Assembly: GCF_000238095.2 (NCBI RefSeq)
Contig: NZ_JH815225.1
Location: forward strand, 212,724-276,723
Reading direction: 5' to 3'
DNA length: 64,000 bases
From: Peptoanaerobacter stomatis
GTDB taxonomy: Bacteria; Bacillota; Clostridia; Peptostreptococcales; Filifactoraceae
Shown: positions 19,024 to 25,668 of the stretch, one piece after another
Position numbering within the stretch: position 1 is the first letter of the stretch
Layout of the letters: each line of letters starts with the position of its first letter
Position numbers and translations under genes: made by a program
The notes under the pieces: generated by a model
What the model saw: the letters and a program-made list of their open reading frames with translations, nothing else
Databases searched by the model: none
What the model was told of the DNA's origin: nothing

Positions 19024-19329
19024 ATGAATAAGTCAGAATTAGTATCAAAAATGGCTGAAAAAAGTGGACTTACAAAAAAAGATTCAGAATTAGCACTAAA
19101 TGCTTTTATGGCATCAGTTGAAGAAGCATTAGTTAAACAAGAAAAAGTTCAATTAGTTGGATTTGGAACTTTTGAAACAAGAGAAAGAGCAGCAAGAGAA
19201 GGTAGAAATCCGAGAGATCCTAAAGTAAAAATAAAAATACCTGCATCAAAAGCACCTGTTTTCAAAGCTGGAAAAGGATTAAAAGAAAAAGTAAATGTGA
19301 ACGGAAAAAAAGCAACAAAGAAAAAATAA
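19024..19329 (+). CDS. hup: HU-family nucleoid DNA-binding protein
   Basis: Histone-like dimer that bends and compacts DNA. The HU pattern is complete: MNKSELVSKMAEKSGLTKKD at the N-terminus, VQLVGFGTFETRERAAREGR, then NPRDPKVKIKIPASKAPVFK, the DNA-embracing arm with its Pro. At 101 residues it is about 10 longer than the usual 90 because of a Lys-rich tail (KVNVNGKKATKKK). AAGGAGGAAT precedes the ATG, a consensus promoter lies upstream and a terminator downstream, so it is monocistronic. It forms the left border of the restriction-modification island. Confidence 0.97.
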   Translation: MNKSELVSKMAEKSGLTKKDSELALNAFMASVEEALVKQEKVQLVGFGTFETRERAAREGRNPRDPKVKIKIPASKAPVFKAGKGLKEKVNVNGKKATKKK

Positions 19330-19341
19330 GGAATTATATAG

Positions 19342-19379
19342 AAAATTACTATCACCTCAAAGGTAATAGTAATTTTTTT
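19342..19379 (+). terminator. Rho-independent terminator after HU
   Basis: AAAATTACTAT pairs with ATAGTAATTTT with inner ACC/GGT pairs and a short loop, followed by a T-run. Confidence 0.88.
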
Positions 19380-19559
19380 AATTTACGGACTTATATATTA
19401 TATATCTTTTTAAAGATTTACTTTGTTTTAATAAACTACGTTGTCAATTAATTGAAAGATAAATTGTTTCGGATTTATCTTTATCCTTGCTTTTAGATTT
19501 GTCTTCTTTTTGTTTATAAGTATCGTATTTCTTTTTTGATTAGCTCATTTAACACTTTT

Positions 19560-19592
19560 AATTTAGTCAAAATATATTAAAATGACTAAATT
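19560..19592. promoter_or_regulatory. Operator-like inverted repeat upstream of the Fic-RM promoter
   Basis: AATTTAGTCA (19560-19569) and TGACTAAATT (19583-19592) are perfect complements, 13 nt apart, immediately upstream of the -35 box. A third related half-site, TGACAACTAAATT (19601-19613), overlaps the -35. The layout suggests transcriptional control of the operon. The winged-helix C-terminus of the Fic protein is one candidate binder (inference). Confidence 0.5.
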
Positions 19593-19599
19593 AGAATTA

Positions 19600-19628
19600 T
19601 TGACAACTAAATTAAAAAATAGTATTAT
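19600..19628 (+). promoter_or_regulatory. Consensus promoter of the Fic-RM operon
   Basis: A perfect TTGACA (19600-19605), exactly 17 nt spacer, and TATTAT (19623-19628). The predicted transcript start is near 19635, about 60 nt before the Fic start codon. Confidence 0.8.
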
Positions 19629-19695
19629 AGGGATAGTTTAATCAAGTTATATATTAAATGAATGATTGAAATAAAAATGCTAATGAGGTAATTAG

Positions 19696-20745
19696 ATGCG
19701 AGATTATAATTACGTAGAAAAATGGCATAAATTATTAACGCCTCAAATAGTTAAGAAGCTTGTTCTTATAAATGAATATAAGGGTAAATGTGGGATAATC
19801 ATTGAATCGTATAAATATGAACTTAATGAATTGATAGAAATTGCCAAAATTCAAAGTATAGAGGCTTCAAACAGAATGGAAAGTATTTTGGTAGCAAAGG
19901 ACAGATTGAAGAACTTAGTGCATGCGAAAACAATGCCTCGAAATAGTGAAGAGTGTGAAATAGTCGGATATAGAGATGTATTAAATATAATTCATGAGAA
20001 TTATGATTATATTCCAATAAATATTAATTACCTTCTACAATTGCATAGGGATTTATATAAATTTATTGGAAGTATTGATGGAGGTGTATTTAAAACATCG
20101 GATAACATTATTAGCGATACTAATGAGAATGGAAATGAGAGCGTTATATTTAGACCTGTATCTGCATTGGAAACATATTCTTCCATAGATGCATTGTGTA
20201 ATGCGTTTCATGAAGCAAAGGAAGAAGTTGATCCATTACTGCTTGATATAATGTTTATTTTAGATTTTATATGTATTCATCCGTTTAATGATGGAAATGC
20301 AAGAATTAGCAGGCTAATTACGTTACTTTTGTTACACCAATCAGGTTTTATAGTTGGCAAATACATTAGTATTGAAAAGATAATAGAAGAATCAAAAGAA
20401 AACTATTATAAAGCTATTGATAACAGCTACATTAAATGGCATGAAAATAAAAATGATTATAAGCCGTTTATAAATTATATGCTTGATGTGCTTATAAATG
20501 CTTATAAAGAATTTGAATATAAAGTGAATTTGTTGACGAATCCCCATTTTTCTAAAACGGATCGTATTCGAGAGATAATAAAAAATCATATAGGTACAAT
20601 TACAAAATCTGAGTTGATGGAAATGAATCCTTATATTAGTGATACAACAATTCAAAGAGCTTTAGCAGATTTGTTAAAAAATGGAAAAATAAAAAAAATA
20701 GGCGGAGGCCGTTACACAAAATATGTGTGGAAAGTGAAGGACTAA
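19696..20745 (+). CDS. Fic family protein with winged-helix C-terminus
   Basis: Fic-domain enzymes transfer AMP (or another nucleotide moiety) to target hydroxyls. The catalytic motif HPFNDGNARISR (195-206, catalytic His195) is intact. An N-terminal inhibitory-helix-like segment EASNRMES (about 56-63) fits the S-xxx-E pattern, with Ser in place of the usual final Gly/Asn. The C-terminal 65 residues (DRIREIIKNHIGTITKSELM, later TTIQRALADLLKNGKIKKIGGGRY) look like a winged-helix DNA-binding domain. Its stop codon abuts the ATG of hsdM with no gap, so the two are translationally coupled. Fic genes recur in type I RM loci. A regulatory or toxin-like role here is inference. Confidence 0.9.
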   Translation: MRDYNYVEKWHKLLTPQIVKKLVLINEYKGKCGIIIESYKYELNELIEIAKIQSIEASNRMESILVAKDRLKNLVHAKTMPRNSEECEIVGYRDVLNIIHENYDYIPININYLLQLHRDLYKFIGSIDGGVFKTSDNIISDTNENGNESVIFRPVSALETYSSIDALCNAFHEAKEEVDPLLLDIMFILDFICIHPFNDGNARISRLITLLLLHQSGFIVGKYISIEKIIEESKENYYKAIDNSYIKWHENKNDYKPFINYMLDVLINAYKEFEYKVNLLTNPHFSKTDRIREIIKNHIGTITKSELMEMNPYISDTTIQRALADLLKNGKIKKIGGGRYTKYVWKVKD

Positions 20746-22248
20746 ATGATAACAGGTGAATTAAAAAATAAAATTGATAGTTTATGGGATATATTTGCTG
20801 CAGGTGGATTAGTTAATCCTCTTGAAGTGATTGAGCAGATTACATATCTGATGTTTATTCATGATTTGGATGATTCAGATAATATAAGAGCAAAAGAAAG
20901 TGCAATGTTGGGGCTTCCTTATAAGAGTATTTTTTCAGAAGAAGTAAAAATTGGGGAAAGAACTGTCGATGGTTTACAATTAAAATGGTCTATTTTCCAT
21001 GATTTTCCAGCAGATAGAATGTACTCTGTAATACAAGAATGGGTATTCCCATTTATTAAAACATTGCACAGCGATAGAAATAGTGCTTATTCAAAATATA
21101 TGGATGATGCAATTTTCAAATTACCAACACCACTTGTTTTGTCAAAAGTTGTAGATTCATTAGATGAAATATATAAAGTAATGAATGAAATTCAGACTGC
21201 TGATGTACGAGGTGACGTATATGAGTACCTTTTATCTAAGATTGCACAGTCAGGATTGAATGGACAATTTAGAACTCCAAGACATATTATTCGTATGATG
21301 GTTGAAATGATGAACCCTTCAAGCGATGAAGTGATTTGTGATCCTGCATGTGGAACTTCAGGATTTTTAGTTGCATCAGCAGAATATCTGAAAGAAAAGA
21401 AAAAGGAAGAAATTTTCTTCGATAAGCAGAAAAAAGACCATTATATGAACCATATGTTTTACGGATATGATATGGATAGAACCATGCTTCGTATAGGAGC
21501 CATGAATATGATGACACATGGAATTGATAATCCATTCATTGAATATAGAGATAGCTTATCAGATCAAAATGCCGATAAAGATAAATACACACTTGTACTT
21601 GCAAATCCGCCATTTAAAGGAAGTCTTGATGCAGAATCAGTATCAGGAGATTTGCTCAAGATTTGTAAGACAAAGAAAACAGAATTATTGTTCCTTACTT
21701 TATTTCTTCGAATTCTTAAAATTGGCGGTCGTTGCGCTTGTATAGTTCCGGATGGAGTTTTATTCGGCTCTTCAAAAGCACATAAGGATATTAGAAGAGA
21801 AATAGTTGAGAATCATAGATTAGAGGCAATCATTTCTATGCCTTCAGGAGTATTTAAACCGTATGCAGGAGTTTCAACTGCTATTCTTGTGTTTACAAAA
21901 ACTGAGCATGGAGGAACAGACAATGTTTGGTTTTATGATATGAAAGCAGATGGCTTTAGCTTAGATGATAAACGCTCACCAATTGCAGAAAATGATATTG
22001 CAGATATTATTGAAAGATTTAAGAATTTAGAAAAGGAAACAGACAGAAAACGTACAGATAAATCATTTATGGTTCCAAAGAAAGATATTGTAAGTAATGA
22101 TTATGATCTTAGTATCAATAAATATAAAGAGATTGAGTATGTAGCAGTAGAATATCCTCCAACATCTGAAATTATGACAAATATTCGTGAAATTGAAATG
22201 GAAATTGGTAGGGAGATGGAAGAGCTGGAGAGATTGTTGGAGCTGTAG
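20746..22248 (+). CDS. hsdM: Type I restriction-modification DNA methyltransferase subunit
   Basis: N6-adenine methyltransferase subunit of a type I RM complex (M2S for methylation, R2M2S for cleavage). In 500 residues: the N-terminal helical HsdM_N domain (about 5-145), the S-AdoMet motif DPACGTSGF (199-207), and the catalytic NPPF (287-290). GGRCACIVPDGVLFGSSKAH and IISMPSGVFKPYAGVSTAIL also match the family. The start codon directly follows the Fic stop. hsdS begins 66 nt after its stop, separated by the first recombination-site-like repeat. Confidence 0.97.
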   Translation: MITGELKNKIDSLWDIFAAGGLVNPLEVIEQITYLMFIHDLDDSDNIRAKESAMLGLPYKSIFSEEVKIGERTVDGLQLKWSIFHDFPADRMYSVIQEWVFPFIKTLHSDRNSAYSKYMDDAIFKLPTPLVLSKVVDSLDEIYKVMNEIQTADVRGDVYEYLLSKIAQSGLNGQFRTPRHIIRMMVEMMNPSSDEVICDPACGTSGFLVASAEYLKEKKKEEIFFDKQKKDHYMNHMFYGYDMDRTMLRIGAMNMMTHGIDNPFIEYRDSLSDQNADKDKYTLVLANPPFKGSLDAESVSGDLLKICKTKKTELLFLTLFLRILKIGGRCACIVPDGVLFGSSKAHKDIRREIVENHRLEAIISMPSGVFKPYAGVSTAILVFTKTEHGGTDNVWFYDMKADGFSLDDKRSPIAENDIADIIERFKNLEKETDRKRTDKSFMVPKKDIVSNDYDLSINKYKEIEYVAVEYPPTSEIMTNIREIEMEIGREMEELERLLEL

Positions 22249-22270
22249 TATAAAAAATATGAAAGGGAAT

Positions 22271-22301
22271 CCGAATTATGTCTTAAATAAATTCGGGTTT
22301 G
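22271..22301. repeat. Recombination-site-like repeat, copy 1 (upstream of first hsdS)
   Basis: Left arm CCGAATTAT (22271-22279), spacer GTCTTAA (22280-22286) and right arm ATAAATTCGG (22287-22296) form a near-perfect inverted pair around 7 bp, the usual anatomy of a tyrosine-recombinase core site. The 26 bases 22276-22301 recur exactly at 24455-24480 in the same orientation. The first hsdS ATG is 13 nt beyond it. Confidence 0.8.
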
Positions 22302-22314
22302 TATGGGATAGTGT

Positions 22315-23445
22315 ATGAAGATGATAAAGCTTGGTGATTTAGCTTCTTATATTAATGGGTACGCATTTAAGCCTGAAGATAGAGGAGATGTTGGACTACC
22401 TATCATTAGAATTCAAGATCTCACTGGAAACGCACATGACTTAGGATTTTATAATGGAGAATATCCACCAAAGATAGAAATTAATAATGGTGATGTGTTG
22501 ATATCTTGGTCTGCAAGTTTAGGAGTATATGTTTGGAACAGGGGTAAAGCATTATTAAACCAACATATTTTTAAAGTTGTTTTTGATAAAGAACATATTG
22601 ATAAAAATTATTTTATATATGCATTGATGTGTAAACTTTCTGAAATGAAGACAAAAACTCGTGGTGCAACTATGAAACATATTATAAAAAAAGACTTTGA
22701 TGCAATCATGATTCCCTATCCTCCTATATTGGAACAAATCAAAATTACTAATAAATTGGATAGGATTACTAAAATTATTGAACAAAGAAAACAAGAATTA
22801 CAGTTATTAGATAAGCTCATAAAAGCCCGATTTGTAGAGCTGTTTGGTGATCCAATTAGAAATCCCAAAGGCTGGGATGTTGTTACCATAGGTGATATCA
22901 TTGCCGATGTTAGGTATGGAACAAGTAAGCCGGCTGTTGAAGGTGGAAAATATCCTTATTTACGAATGAACAATCTTACTTCTGATGGTCATTTGGATTT
23001 GAATGATTTGAAATATATTGACATACCAGATGATGAAATAGAAAAGTGCGTTGTTAGAAAAGGCGATGTACTGTTTAACAGAACTAATAGTATTGAGTTG
23101 GTTGGAAAGACTGCAGTATTTGATTTGCCAGGGGATATGATTGTTGCTGGTTATATTATTCGTGTAAGACTTAATGGAAGATTGTTACCAGAAGTTCTTT
23201 CGCAGTATATGAATCTTGAAGTATTAAAAGATATACTGCGCTCTATGGCAAAAGGTGCCGTTAATCAGGCTAATATTAATGCGCAAGAATTACAGAGTAT
23301 TAAAATTTATGTGCCTGATATGGAGTTGCAAAAACAGTTTATTGAGATGAAACGCCAAGTCGATAAATCAAAAGTTGCAGTGCAAAAAGCACTTGATGAA
23401 ACGCAATTGTTGTTTGATTCATTAATGCAAAAATATTTTGGATAA
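22315..23445 (+). CDS. hsdS: Type I RM specificity subunit (first hsdS)
   Basis: HsdS sets the DNA target through two target-recognition domains (TRDs). This 376-residue copy is complete: TRD1 (about 1-150), central conserved helix (about 150-182, ending LIKARFVELFGDP), TRD2 (about 183-340: WDVVTIGDIIADVRYGTSKP, later GAVNQANINAQELQSIKIYVP) and the C-terminal conserved helix (RQVDKSKVAVQKALDETQLL). It is positioned directly behind hsdM and is presumably the expressed specificity gene. Its ribosome-binding site is weak (TATGGGATAG). Both TRDs differ clearly from those in the second hsdS. Short DNA identities in the conserved regions could support exchange. Confidence 0.93.
   Translation: MKMIKLGDLASYINGYAFKPEDRGDVGLPIIRIQDLTGNAHDLGFYNGEYPPKIEINNGDVLISWSASLGVYVWNRGKALLNQHIFKVVFDKEHIDKNYFIYALMCKLSEMKTKTRGATMKHIIKKDFDAIMIPYPPILEQIKITNKLDRITKIIEQRKQELQLLDKLIKARFVELFGDPIRNPKGWDVVTIGDIIADVRYGTSKPAVEGGKYPYLRMNNLTSDGHLDLNDLKYIDIPDDEIEKCVVRKGDVLFNRTNSIELVGKTAVFDLPGDMIVAGYIIRVRLNGRLLPEVLSQYMNLEVLKDILRSMAKGAVNQANINAQELQSIKIYVPDMELQKQFIEMKRQVDKSKVAVQKALDETQLLFDSLMQKYFG
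22822..22848 (+). repeat. Central conserved-region repeat in first hsdS
   Basis: 27 bp (AAAGCCCGATTTGTAGAG, then one mismatch and TGTTTGGT) shared at 26 of 27 positions with 25047-25073 in the second hsdS. It encodes KARFVE-FG between the two TRDs, so exchange here would reshuffle half-specificities. Confidence 0.8.
23356..23373 (+). repeat. C-terminal conserved-region repeat in first hsdS
   Basis: CAAGTCGATAAATCAAAA is identical at 25554-25571 in the second hsdS. In the second copy homology ends right after it and the reading frame stops three codons later. Confidence 0.8.
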
Positions 23446-23496
23446 ATAAGTTTATTTATGGTTGGATGATGTTGGTAGATATAAGGAGATACCAAC

Positions 23497-24465
23497 ATGG
23501 AAGAGAAAATAGTATTAGTACTTAATGAGATGGCAGAGTACTTGTCAATTAGTCAAATGAAAAAACTTCAAGAAGTGATTATTCGTAATTTTTCAGAAAA
23601 TGAGATCAAGAAAAAGGAAATATCCGATGAAGATTTTTTGAGAATGTTTCTTGAAGCAAAGCAGATAGAAGGTTGTTCGGAAAGAACAGTCAAATATTAT
23701 AAAACAACGATAGAACACTTATTTTACAAAGTAAAATCAGGCGTAAGAAAAATTACTACTGAGGAAATGCGAGAATATTTATCTAATTATCAAAAGATAA
23801 ATAATTGCACCAATGTAACAATTGATAACGTCCGTAGGAATATTTCCAGTTTCTTTTCGTGGCTTGAAGAAGAGGATTATATTTTAAAAAGTCCGATGAA
23901 AAGAATTCATAAAATTAAGACAAAAACGGTGGTTAAAAGTACAATCTCTGACGAGGAGATTGAACAATTAAGAGATAGTTGTAAAGAAAAGAGAGATTTA
24001 GCTATTATTGATTTGCTATATTCAACAGGAATAAGAGTGGGAGAGTTGGTAAACCTTAATATAGATGATATAGATCTTGAAGGTCGTGAATGTATTGTAT
24101 ATGGAAAAGGAGATAAAGAACGTAGAGTATATTTTGATGCGAAAGCAAAGGTTCACTTAAAAGAATACATAGATGAAAGAAAAGACGATAATAGAGCTCT
24201 TTTCGTTACTTTAGATTCACCTTATGACAGATTGAAAATAAGTGGTGTGGAAATTCGGCTTAGAAAACTTGGAAAAGAATTAAATTTGGAAAGAATACAT
24301 CCGCATAAGTTTAGGCGTTCAATGGCAACCAGAGCTATTGATAAGGGTATGCCAATAGAACAAGTACAGAAAATTCTTGGACATTCACAAATTGATACAA
24401 CAATGCAGTACGCAATGGTAAATCAAAATAATGTAAAAACATCTCATCAAAAATTTATGTCTTAA
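23497..24465 (+). CDS. Tyrosine recombinase (XerC/D-type) within the hsd locus
   Basis: Site-specific recombinase of the phage-integrase family, 322 residues. It has an N-terminal SAM-like core-binding domain (about 43-130) and a catalytic domain with all key residues: Arg180 (STGIRVGELVNL), Lys in GKGDKERRV (about 204), His270 and Arg273 (HPHKFRRS), His296 (LGHSQIDTT) and nucleophile Tyr305. A strong AAGGAG precedes the ATG. It lies between two hsdS genes, as in phase-variable type I systems where a recombinase swaps specificity sequences. Its last codons and stop (FMS-stop) lie inside the second recombination-site-like repeat, so the repeat is part of the gene. Confidence 0.95.
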   Translation: MEEKIVLVLNEMAEYLSISQMKKLQEVIIRNFSENEIKKKEISDEDFLRMFLEAKQIEGCSERTVKYYKTTIEHLFYKVKSGVRKITTEEMREYLSNYQKINNCTNVTIDNVRRNISSFFSWLEEEDYILKSPMKRIHKIKTKTVVKSTISDEEIEQLRDSCKEKRDLAIIDLLYSTGIRVGELVNLNIDDIDLEGRECIVYGKGDKERRVYFDAKAKVHLKEYIDERKDDNRALFVTLDSPYDRLKISGVEIRLRKLGKELNLERIHPHKFRRSMATRAIDKGMPIEQVQKILGHSQIDTTMQYAMVNQNNVKTSHQKFMS

Positions 24466-24480
24466 ATAAATTCGGGTTTG
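24449..24480. repeat. Recombination-site-like repeat, copy 2 (recombinase 3' end)
   Basis: Left arm AAAAATTTAT, spacer GTCTTAA (24459-24465) and right arm ATAAATTCGG (24466-24475). Bases 24455-24480 are identical to 22276-22301, a direct repeat 2,179 bp apart. The spacer contains the recombinase stop codon. The second hsdS ATG is 14 nt beyond the repeat, mirroring the first copy. Confidence 0.8.
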
Positions 24481-24494
24481 CAGGAATAACATAA

Positions 24495-25580
24495 ATGTTA
24501 AAAACAGTCGATGAGTGTTTCTTTTATATACAAAATGGAGCAAATATAAAGCAGGGAGATATTGATGGTGGATTTCCTATTACAAGAATAGAAACGATAG
24601 CAAATGATAAGTTTAACAGAGATAGAATGGGATTTGCTGGAATTATAAATCCAATAAAATATGAACAATATATACTTGAAGATGGAGATTTATTAATGTC
24701 ACATATTAATAGCGTTCAATATTTGGGAAGAACGGTATTATATGAAAAGATGGAAGATGAAGTTATAATACATGGTATGAATTTGTTGAGACTAAGAGCA
24801 AATAGAAATATAATTAATCCAGCTTATGCAAAATATTATTTTTATGGATATAAGTTTAAAAAACAGCTTAATAATATTATTAAGAAATCTGTTAATCAAG
24901 CAAGTTTTTCAGTAAAAGATTTAAAAAAAATAATAATTGATATTCCTACAATATCAGAACAAGACAAATTAGTTAAAATTCTTGATAAAGCACATAAAAT
25001 TATAAGAATTAGACAAAATGAGTTGCTTGAAATGAACAATCTTATTAAAGCCCGATTTGTAGAGATGTTTGGTACACCATATGGTAATGAAAAATGCTTT
25101 CCAATGATGACTGTTGACGATGTTATTGAGTTTACAGGTGGAGCTCAGCCAGATAAAAAATATTTTGAATATGAACCAACTGAAGATAATATCCGTTTGA
25201 TTCAGATAAGAGATTATAAGACGGATAATTATATTACATATATTCCAAAATCAATGGCTAAGAGATTTTGTGATTCCGATGATATTATGATTGGTAGATA
25301 CGGACCACCTATTTTTCAGATTCTTAAGGGTATTGAAGGTTCATATAATGTAGCTCTTATGAAAGCAATGCCAAAGATAGGAAATAAAGAATTTATAAGA
25401 TATTTTCTTAAACAAGAATGTTTATTTAATTACTTGGATGGATTATCACAGAGAACTGCTGGGCAGAGCGGAATAGATATGCCTGCACTAAAAGCATATC
25501 CATTACCGTATCCACCGATAGAACTTCAAAACGAGTTTGCCATTTTTGTAAAGCAAGTCGATAAATCAAAATTGATATAG
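24495..25580 (+). CDS. Second type I specificity subunit, C-terminally truncated (hsdS2)
   Basis: 361 residues with two TRDs unlike those of the first hsdS (TRD1 about 1-155; TRD2 about 195-345: MMTVDDVIEFTGGAQPDKKY, RTAGQSGIDMPALKAYPLPY). The central helix ends in LIKARFVEMFGTP, matching the first copy. The C-terminal conserved helix is cut to KQVDKSKLI; about 22 residues present in the first hsdS (VAVQKALDETQLLFDSLMQK) are missing. It may be a silent or alternative cassette, or a working subunit with a shortened second spacer helix. It is read in the same direction as the rest of the operon. Confidence 0.88.
   Translation: MLKTVDECFFYIQNGANIKQGDIDGGFPITRIETIANDKFNRDRMGFAGIINPIKYEQYILEDGDLLMSHINSVQYLGRTVLYEKMEDEVIIHGMNLLRLRANRNIINPAYAKYYFYGYKFKKQLNNIIKKSVNQASFSVKDLKKIIIDIPTISEQDKLVKILDKAHKIIRIRQNELLEMNNLIKARFVEMFGTPYGNEKCFPMMTVDDVIEFTGGAQPDKKYFEYEPTEDNIRLIQIRDYKTDNYITYIPKSMAKRFCDSDDIMIGRYGPPIFQILKGIEGSYNVALMKAMPKIGNKEFIRYFLKQECLFNYLDGLSQRTAGQSGIDMPALKAYPLPYPPIELQNEFAIFVKQVDKSKLI
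25047..25073 (+). repeat. Central conserved-region repeat in second hsdS
   Basis: Partner of the 27-bp segment at 22822-22848, with one mismatch. Confidence 0.8.
25554..25571 (+). repeat. C-terminal conserved-region repeat in second hsdS
   Basis: Partner of the 18-bp segment at 23356-23373. It marks the point where hsdS2 loses similarity to hsdS and terminates. Confidence 0.8.
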
Positions 25581-25668
25581 GAGATTTACATAAGAAAAAT
25601 AAGATTAAAAATGGAAATTGACAATTTTATAAATATATTTAGAAAAAATATTGAATAGGAGGTTTCCT

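Larger units (their letters stand above)
19380..19695 (+). other. Regulatory spacer upstream of Fic-RM operon
   Basis: No gene. The first 170 bases are AT-rich and featureless, except that base composition shifts toward that of the island. The operator-like inverted repeat and the consensus promoter listed separately lie at 19560-19628. The Fic start has a GAGGTAATTAG site (about 19684-19694). Confidence 0.6.

Noticed and set aside
22271-22296. Reading the CCGAATT/AATTCGG hairpin before hsdS as a terminator
   Set aside because: No T-run follows, and the sequence recurs exactly at 24455-24480 at the recombinase 3' end, which fits a recombination site better.
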